DNA of 64,000 nt, from positions 50,400,290-50,464,289 of the forward strand of contig JBOZIK010000001.1 of NCBI GenBank assembly GCA_051453625.1. The letters are read 5' to 3'. Made by a program: the position numbers and the translations under genes. Shown here in pieces: positions 57,063 to 64,000 of this stretch. Within the stretch, counting starts at the first letter, position 1, and each line of letters begins with the position of its first letter. The DNA is from Welwitschia mirabilis. Lineage: Eukaryota > Gnetophyta > Gnetopsida > Welwitschiales. The notes beneath the pieces were generated by a model. That model ran no database searches, had not been told where the DNA came from, and saw nothing but the letters and a program-made list of their open reading frames with translations.

Positions 57063-59286
57063 ATGCAGATGGTTGTTGAAGAAGCAGTAACGTCTCCTGC
57101 AACATTTGAGAATGGAGAGGAAGACGACTTGGAACTCACTGTGTTGCCAAAAAACACCAAAGTGGTTGTTACAGGGAATAACAGGACTAACTCCATGCTT
57201 CTGGGTCTCCATGGCGTTGTCAAAAAGGCTGTGGGATTTGGATGGCATTGGCTGGTATTTATGTTTATATTCATTCATGCTTTAGTGCAAAATCTCTCTT
57301 TCTGTTTTTTAAGTTTTGGAAATGGCTCGGATTTCTCATATTTCTTTCGTTTTTCAGGTGTTGAAAAATGGGGCCGAGGTCAAGTTGCAGAGAAACGCCC
57401 TGAGCGTTATTGAGCTCCCTACAGGCCAAGAAGAGGATGCAGAAAATGAATGTGAAAATCCATCTTCCAATAACAATAGCTCTGATTTAGGTGATTTTTC
57501 TGATCTTCTTTGCAAGGAATTTTGTTCTGGTTTGTCTTTTTATTTTCATAATGCACATATTCGGGTCACTGACATTGTTTTTCCTGCAAATCTCTTTTTG
57601 GGTTTAAAGTTTCAGATGAATTTCATAAAATTAGCAAACCAAAATCCCGGTCTCGGCTTGTGGGGGGCTCCAGCAGCAGAAATGCTCACAACAATAATGC
57701 ATCCCAATTGCAATCAAGTGGATCAAATGCGAATTTTCATTCGCATGGAACGATGGTATGCATAACTTTTTATATCTTGTAACATCCTTTGCATGCTTTT
57801 GGAAAAGGAGGATTTTCAGTGGAATTGTTTCTAGGGTTTTCTATTGGTTTTACCGCTTTCTTGAATTCGCAAACCCTAGCGGTCTTCTTTGCTAACATGC
57901 ATTTCTCGCCAAGATCTAGATTGCTGGTTATTGCATATTTACCCTGATATAGAGAAAGATCTGTTATAAAATCTGCTTTTGTAGCATCTGAAAAATGTCA
58001 TTATCCCTTTTGAATTTTGGAAAAGCTTAGTTAGGGTTTTCTTATCATGCAAGCCACGCGTAAATAGTGTATTAACATCATCCTGATTTCTGTAAACTAC
58101 TTGGAATTATTTCAAAAGGTAGATTTGAGCAAGCTAGGAACTTCAGCGCTATGGAGATACTGGAGGCATTTTAACCTTGTGAGTTTATTCTTCTGCTTTC
58201 TATTCGCTCATCTGTCTTGTTATTATTTCCGTCGCATATGTTTATTTATTTAATCATTTACTATTTTCTGGACTAGGATGATGAATTGCTAGGTCGTGAG
58301 ATCCCAAGGGACCAATTAGTTTGTGCAGTTGAAAGGCACTTCCTTTCACAGGTACACCCGACTGAGCGCAAATCATTTTTTCAGTTTATTTTCAGCTCAG
58401 CATGTTAAAGTCCCTCTGCATTTAGCTTTGTTTATCAAAATCTTGATGAAAGTGAATGCCATTTACCTTAGGACTGGGCAAATTTACTCACAGTTCATGC
58501 ATAGTTTATGTCATTTTACACTTTAGGCTTGCAAATGCTGGCAAAGATCTATTAAGTTTGTCATTGTAGTCATTCTACTGTTAGCAGCATCTGCTTCGTG
58601 CTATTTTTAAGAGATTTTAGATGCCAGCAATTTCTTCTCTATCATTTTCCAATAAATGTAAGTTTTTGTTGTCACCATTGCATATATGTATAATTTGAAG
58701 AATACGATTGTCATCCATTCTTGATGCTGTAGACTTGGAGTTTGCCTTCTGTATTGAGGTTTTTTCCCATCATGCCCCTCTGGGATTAGATCCTTGCATT
58801 TCACATTTTTGCATGTGTACTGCTTCACTATATTTATCTTAATATTCAAGTTCTTGGAATTTGAGTTCTCCACAATTTGAATGGAACATGCTGGCCCTTT
58901 TTCAAAGTCCTTTTTCTTTCTGGAGCCATTTTCAGTATGGGTTCTTTCTGATGTCGTGCAGATTTCTTTCAACCCATTTTATTACTACTTTTACGATGCC
59001 TCTGTTTTCTTAATATTGCTGGTGTTGCATCCTGTGAAACATGTTACAACATTCAAAGCATGTTCAAAAATTATCTATTTCAAATTGTGGTTGAGATGTT
59101 TCAGACAAGAAGGAAAGTTATGAATATTTAGCGGTTGGTTTGCTTGTGTTTCAGTAAAAATGTTATATGCTAGTGGCTTTTCTAACTTGTGAACGTGTTT
59201 CATCCTCCTTCAAGCAATTGGATGAGCTGCAGGTAATAACGGGTTTTGTGCAAGCTGCCAAAAAGCTAAAGACTGTTTGCAGATGA
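57063..59286 (+). CDS. AFR1/AFR2-like: SAP30-like histone deacetylase complex subunit, six exons
   Basis: Exons are 57,063-57,254, 57,358-57,490, 57,616-57,755, 58,119-58,178, 58,277-58,351 and 59,215-59,286 (stop TGA). All five introns are GT-AG (103, 125, 363, 98 and 863 bases). The joined frame is 672 bases, 223 residues, without internal stops. Residues 1-27 are acidic. Residues 28-84 form a conserved N-terminal block (KVVVTGNNRT, WHWLVLKNG, LQRNALSV). Residues 105-155 are Ser/Asn-rich. Residues 156-220 form a SAP30 Sin3-binding domain (LGTSALWRYWRHFNL, DQLVCAVERHFLSQ, QVITGFVQAAKKLK). SAP30 bridges the Sin3 scaffold and histone deacetylase in the nucleus. Arabidopsis AFR1/AFR2, the likely orthologues, act in repression of the flowering gene FT. 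The start at 57,063 is the first in-frame ATG; the next is at 57,069. A longer exon 2 (donor near 57,531) is possible but less likely. Confidence 0.88.
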
Positions 59287-59650
59287 AGGCACCAGGCAGA
59301 GCAATTGACATTGCCATGTCATAGCATTTACCCATTTGTGTAGAATTTGGTTCACAAAAACGATAGATGAGCAAATGTAATCTGTCTAGGTTCAACATCA
59401 TCAGATGAATAATGGAAATTTCAGATTTCTTTACTTGCTGGGTGAAGTTGATTTTGATGGGGGAAATGTTTCCATATGTACTGTATACAAACATATATAA
59501 AATCTGTGGGAGCACTCTCCCTTTGTTTTCTGCCAATACAAGGACAAACATGGGTGCTTTTGAATGGTGATTGTCATATTCAATGCTAAATGTACAAAGC
59601 TATGGATCGAATGTCCATATTGAATACTCATTTTTGATAATGCTTAATAC
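59287..59650 (+). other. Probable 3' untranslated region of the SAP30-like gene
   Basis: Sequence after the stop is moderately AT-rich and T-rich with weak poly(A)-signal-like words (AATAAT near 59,408, ATATAAAAT near 59,493). No single cleavage site can be chosen from sequence alone. Confidence 0.4.
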
Positions 59651-62600
59651 TTCTGAATTGTACTATTTTACAATTGCTGCTTTTTTTTTCAAACTCTGTG
59701 GTCTGGAGCTTCATAAACTTATGTATGCCTAGACCACTGCATTTGTGGTTTAGCTAATTAAAATGTTTCATATGGTCTTCCTTCTTCCAACTAATGGGTG
59801 TAGAATATACATTAGAATACACATTAGAGCCCTGTCATTAAGACTCATCGCAGTTGAAGAAATGACGAACAAGGTGAGCAAATACTATTCATGTTTGACA
59901 TAGTATCAGTTTTTACGACTGCAAAGAAGGGGTAGTCTGTTACATTAGACAACAAGGTATTTGTTTTGTTGCAGAAGCTATACTGGTTATTTGACTTATT
60001 TCTATCTTGTGTCCTGTTCCATCTCTTTTTGGCACTTTGCAATCTTTACGTGTTCATTCCTAATTACCAGAACTATATCTTATTTGACCTCGTGCATGGT
60101 AAATTTTTTGGCTATGCGCTGTGTTAAGACAATGTGTTGGGTGACTTTCAGTTGTGTCTATTTTTGTCTTGGATTTTCCCCAGATGATAAACTCCACGCT
60201 GTAAATAATCATGTAGTTGCAAGTTAAGCTGTAAATGTGCATAGAGCTCTTGTAATGTTCTCCAGCAAGCCTTATCCCAACACATCATGCACACAGTCAG
60301 AATGCTGTGTGTATTAAGCAATCTCAACTTATGCTAAGAGAATGACTGTTATGATTAGTGGTGCAATAGGAGTTTGGCCTATTCTTTTGAAATTTGTTTC
60401 AATCATAGTGAAGCATGCCTGGACTGCCCTGTCTGGTTGAACTGGACCACTAGGACAGTGTATCCCTAAATTAGTTAAGAATTCTGAAGTTATTTACTGA
60501 TTAGTCACTAACTGCATACCTTTCTAAATTTGCTATGATGGTAAAATAGCTATGATGTTTTTGGAAATTAGGAATGTTAAATACTTTCTATGTATTTCTT
60601 TTCTTTTGCTGTAACTGGAGATTGTCTTACTCTGTATTCGACCTTTTAACAGAGTATTTTTGTCATTTGCAGAAGCCAGAATATCAAACTGACACATACT
60701 CAAAATGACAGTTATTTTTGTTTCCTTCAGATCATGTTACAGAATGTAAATATGTCTGTTGTTTGAAAGGAAACTTTCTATGAGATTCAAATTCCACTGT
60801 GCTGTTTATCCTCATCCTCAGATCTTATCTCATTTTATTTGGATTATTTCAGTAACAAATTTAGCAATGATGACAGACACATCTCAAAATAGCATATCAC
60901 AATGCTTATTTGTAAGTAGTTTGGTTACAGAAGATATCCCAAGCCTGTCGCAATTTTGTGTGTTGAGTTTTCCTTTCAAATTAGATGACAGGAACTTTGA
61001 AACTGGGAAGAATTCTACATTATATTGAAATTGGTTCTTCTTCATCGCAGATGACAGTAAAATTTTGAAAATGCGAAGAGTGGGGCATGATATAGAATAT
61101 TGATGAATACTGCAACATAGAGTATTAGCAAAGAGCATTAAAATGAACAGATATAGCGTATGATAAGAACATACCCATCTCACCTGGAACCCGAAGATTT
61201 CTCTTTCAGTTAGTTACCTTTTGGTATTGATATTGGGATTCAGTTTCTGGCTTTTAATAGAAGTTTAGGTAATGGAAACAGACATTTCTGGGAGCGGTTG
61301 AAGGGACAAGTTGCAAATCATTTTAGGAATCTTATTCCTTTCACTGCTTGCATTAGACGATGGGGTTGAAAGGTTGTCAAATCAGCCATGCAAAAACAGT
61401 TCGTAGGCCATCATTTAACAATGTGTTAGGGCTTTGCCCAGGTTACAATCTGAAGAGAATAAAAGGGGTAAAAGAATTGGGTCTATCTTACAGACAAAGG
61501 ATCAAATTAGGAGAGGATAAAATAGTGTTACATGGAAAATCAATTCCATTATGTTGCTGTACAGATCAAAATTGCTCTGAATTCCATTGTTGAGATATCT
61601 CAGTCAAGTTGCACGTGAACAAGTTTTGTTTTGGATGCTGCTTTATAAGTAGGAGTGGTTTGTCTTAGTTTTTTGAGTGTTGAAAGATTTTTCAAAAAAG
61701 GGAAACTGTAAGCCTGAACTTGATGGCCAATATCAGTTATACAAGCAATGATTTTGAAATCTGGAAGTGAATCATACTTGAATTCTGATTTCATAAGGTC
61801 AAATTGTCCTCATCATTCCTCTAAAATATCTTTCTGTTTTAAGAAGGAACAAAAAGTGAAACCCATAAAAAATTAAAACCAAAAAATTGGTTGAGCCCTA
61901 GAATGTAGTGTAGCAATTGAAAAACCACTTAGAGAGACACTTCATAAAAACCCTTTGTGCTCTGGATAGTGTTCCAGTTAGTTTTTATCAAAGCCATGTA
62001 AGAAACAAGAGTCTTATAGAGCTTGCAGTAGCCCAAGGATTCCTATCAAAAACTTACTCATCTCTACATCTACTAATCTCATTCCTAAACAAGCACATAC
62101 AGTACCTCTACATGCTATATTCATTTTATTTGTATTGATACTCTATGCCCCCTGGTTTAGAAGAGCTCGTGGTTATAGGTACGTAGCCAATGCACACCTA
62201 GAGGAGATGCATGTTATGAAATAAGCATCAAAAGGACAAAGTAAAGAACAAACACAAAAACATTTCACATGGTTGGCACTTAGGCCATGATAAAAGCCGA
62301 TGAAGCTTCTGTAGCAGAGAAGAAACATGAAAGCCAACACAATGATGAGATATTATCTTGCAGATGTATATTTGTTAACATTAGAACATTAACCTGTGTC
62401 CATTACAGTCTGCTTGTTCAAACCATAGCTTGCTAGCAAAGAGTCATGTTGGCTACATGCCTGCCACCACCTGGAAGTTTCAACCACGTAATGCTATCAA
62501 ATTGGATTCGAATTAGCCACGCTCTACTATTGTAACGCACTGAAATCCTCCATCCATATGTAATTGATATGACTGGAGAATCGTTGGAAAAGGCTCCAAT

Positions 62601-64000
62601 ATTCTCCCACTGTAACAGATATTGAGATCAGGACGCCTTCTTTGAACCAATACTTTTGTTTTGAATGCGGTGTGCAATTGCGCTACCATCCCAGATTCAT
62701 TGTATAATGGACAAAATCACGGGATGCCAAATATTTGCTTTTGCATGATTCCTTTTGAAATGCTATCAACGAAGAGTCTCCATCCCTGAAATAACAAAAG
62801 GAGCAAGAATGGTGGAGGTTGAACTCGTAGATGTGCTTACAAAACGTGGAAACATTGCATGAAGCAGTCTTCTGTTAAAAACCAAAACATGTACCTTATA
62901 AAATCCTACAGACTTGAGATTCCAACACCAGAAATTATAAATATGATGCAGTTTCAAGTCATGAATGAGAAATCTATTTGGTCATTTTATCTAGACTTCA
63001 ACCTCACTGTTCTCATTCTTAAGTACAAAACTGAGCAAAGGAGTACTGTCACTATACTATTAAAAGCTATAAATTATCTGTAGCTAACGTTCTGCAGAAT
63101 GAATGCCCTTAGAGAAATGGACAAGAATTGTAATATCAACATCAATCAAAGGCAAAACTGTTTCCCCTTTTGTTAAAATCCAAAGTTTTTGCCCCCTTAC
63201 CCATAAACAATCCTCCTCTCTTTCTTGAAGAGGACTTGGAGAATTCCCTTTTAAGATTCAGATCTATACCTTCCTTTAAAAACTCTTAAAAAATCCTATC
63301 AGCATGATATCTTAGCTTTTAAGCAAAGGGTCTAACATGTCAATGTTGCTCATTGTTCAACATCTTGACATTCATTGCATGCAGATATGCCAGCTGAAAG
63401 CAGCCACCTCTTAATCCCTTACAATTACACAATTCTAAAATCATAGATTTACATGTCTGAAAAAACAAGGAAAACTTCACAGTCCAAGTTTGTAAGCTTT
63501 ATCACAGTTAAGGTGCATAGCACAGTTAATGACTTGAAAGAGCTTTCATGACAACAAAAGAAACATCACCTCCTGATTTATAGTTTAGCTGATTTGACTT
63601 ATGTTTAGAAGTTGTAAGCTTCAACATCTTTAGTTTAAGTCTTACAATATAGGGTTGGCTTGTGGCTAAACCGTATCTTCAAGATGCATAAATAATGGAG
63701 GTTTGACACCTTAGTTACGAATTACAAGTCAAACCTGGACATTTGGTGGCTAGCTACCAAGCTAGATTTGCTAAGTGAAAAACATCAACTGCGACTCAAA
63801 AGTTCAAGCCACATACAATTAAAAAGACATGATCTGCATATCAAACTAGCATTGTACTCTTCCTGCACCACACCGACTGGAATGTGTTCTATGCATATGT
63901 AATTCATGGAAGTTCGAAACAAAGTATACTTGCACTACTAGGACATCTTAATGAATTAACAGAAAGTTTTAACAATGCTGAAGCATAAGATAAAAGTAAG
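59651..64000. other. Low-copy intergenic DNA, no gene supported
   Basis: Composition is less AT-rich than the transposon region, and I found no LTR element motifs. Short open frames occur on both strands. The most gene-like is 61,360-61,593 (plus, 77 codons, CPGYNLKRIKGVKEL, Cys-rich end), but it matches no family I know. It could hold untranslated exons, a noncoding RNA or old unrecognised repeats. Confidence 0.35.

Noticed and set aside
57012-57413. 133-codon frame reading through intron 1 of the SAP30-like gene
   Set aside because: Its 3' part is intron and out-of-frame exon 2. Splicing GT at 57,255 to AG at 57,357 restores the conserved protein.
58607-59123. Open frames on both strands inside intron 5 of the SAP30-like gene
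   Set aside because: They lie within an 863-base intron with good GT-AG borders and have no recognised similarity.
1-64000. CRISPR arrays, bacterial operons, phage or organelle insertions
   Set aside because: No regularly spaced identical repeats, no ribosome-binding-site-led gene clusters and no recognisable plastid or mitochondrial genes were seen.

Overview
The window is nuclear DNA from a land plant, most likely a seed plant. The evidence is plant-type Ty1/copia and Ty3/gypsy retrotransposons, tRNA-derived SINEs, and one intact six-exon gene with a clear plant homologue. I cannot name the species. The sequence is very AT-rich, and old transposons fill most of it up to about 49 kb. I found no prokaryotic features and no CRISPR array.

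Layout. Positions 1-49,130 are a nest of decayed LTR retrotransposons that can largely be unstacked by matching repeat ends. A minus-strand copia element (Copia-2) is the outer layer. Its right LTR is split into 12,942-13,391 and 38,545-39,501. Its left LTR is present from 6,339 to 7,402, and the start of that LTR must lie off the left edge. A plus-strand copia element (Copia-1, 1-6,338) sits in the left LTR. A plus-strand Athila/Tat-type gypsy element (Gypsy-1, 13,392-38,544) sits in the right LTR. A minus-strand gypsy element (Gypsy-2, 17,074 to about 30,470) sits inside Gypsy-1. A tRNA-derived SINE (17,244-17,512) sits in one LTR of Gypsy-2. Positions 39,502-43,000 hold unrecognised sequence and a second copy of the Gypsy-1 3' region. 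Positions 43,001-49,130 hold part of a third gypsy element of the Gypsy-2 family. All coding regions in these elements carry stops and frameshifts, so none looks functional.

Positions 49,131-56,600 are unannotated AT-rich DNA with one further SINE-like unit and small local duplications. From about 56,600 the sequence becomes less AT-rich and apparently low copy. It contains the only convincing host gene, 57,063-59,286 (plus strand, 223 codons). This is a SAP30-like subunit of a Sin3-type histone deacetylase complex, related to Arabidopsis AFR1/AFR2. It has a TATA-like box and two ACGTGGC boxes upstream. Positions 59,290-64,000 hold no gene I can support.

The most unusual observations are these: hairpin-forming repeats in the 3' part of the Gypsy-2 family with apparently compensatory changes; a coding-like stretch antisense to pol, conserved between two copies of that family; similar extra 3' reading frames in three different element types; and a SINE with a dimeric body and a clean empty site in the sister LTR. 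Several N-gaps have identical flanks and are probably not real gaps. Three local duplications are bounded by fixed 100-N gaps and may be scaffolding errors.
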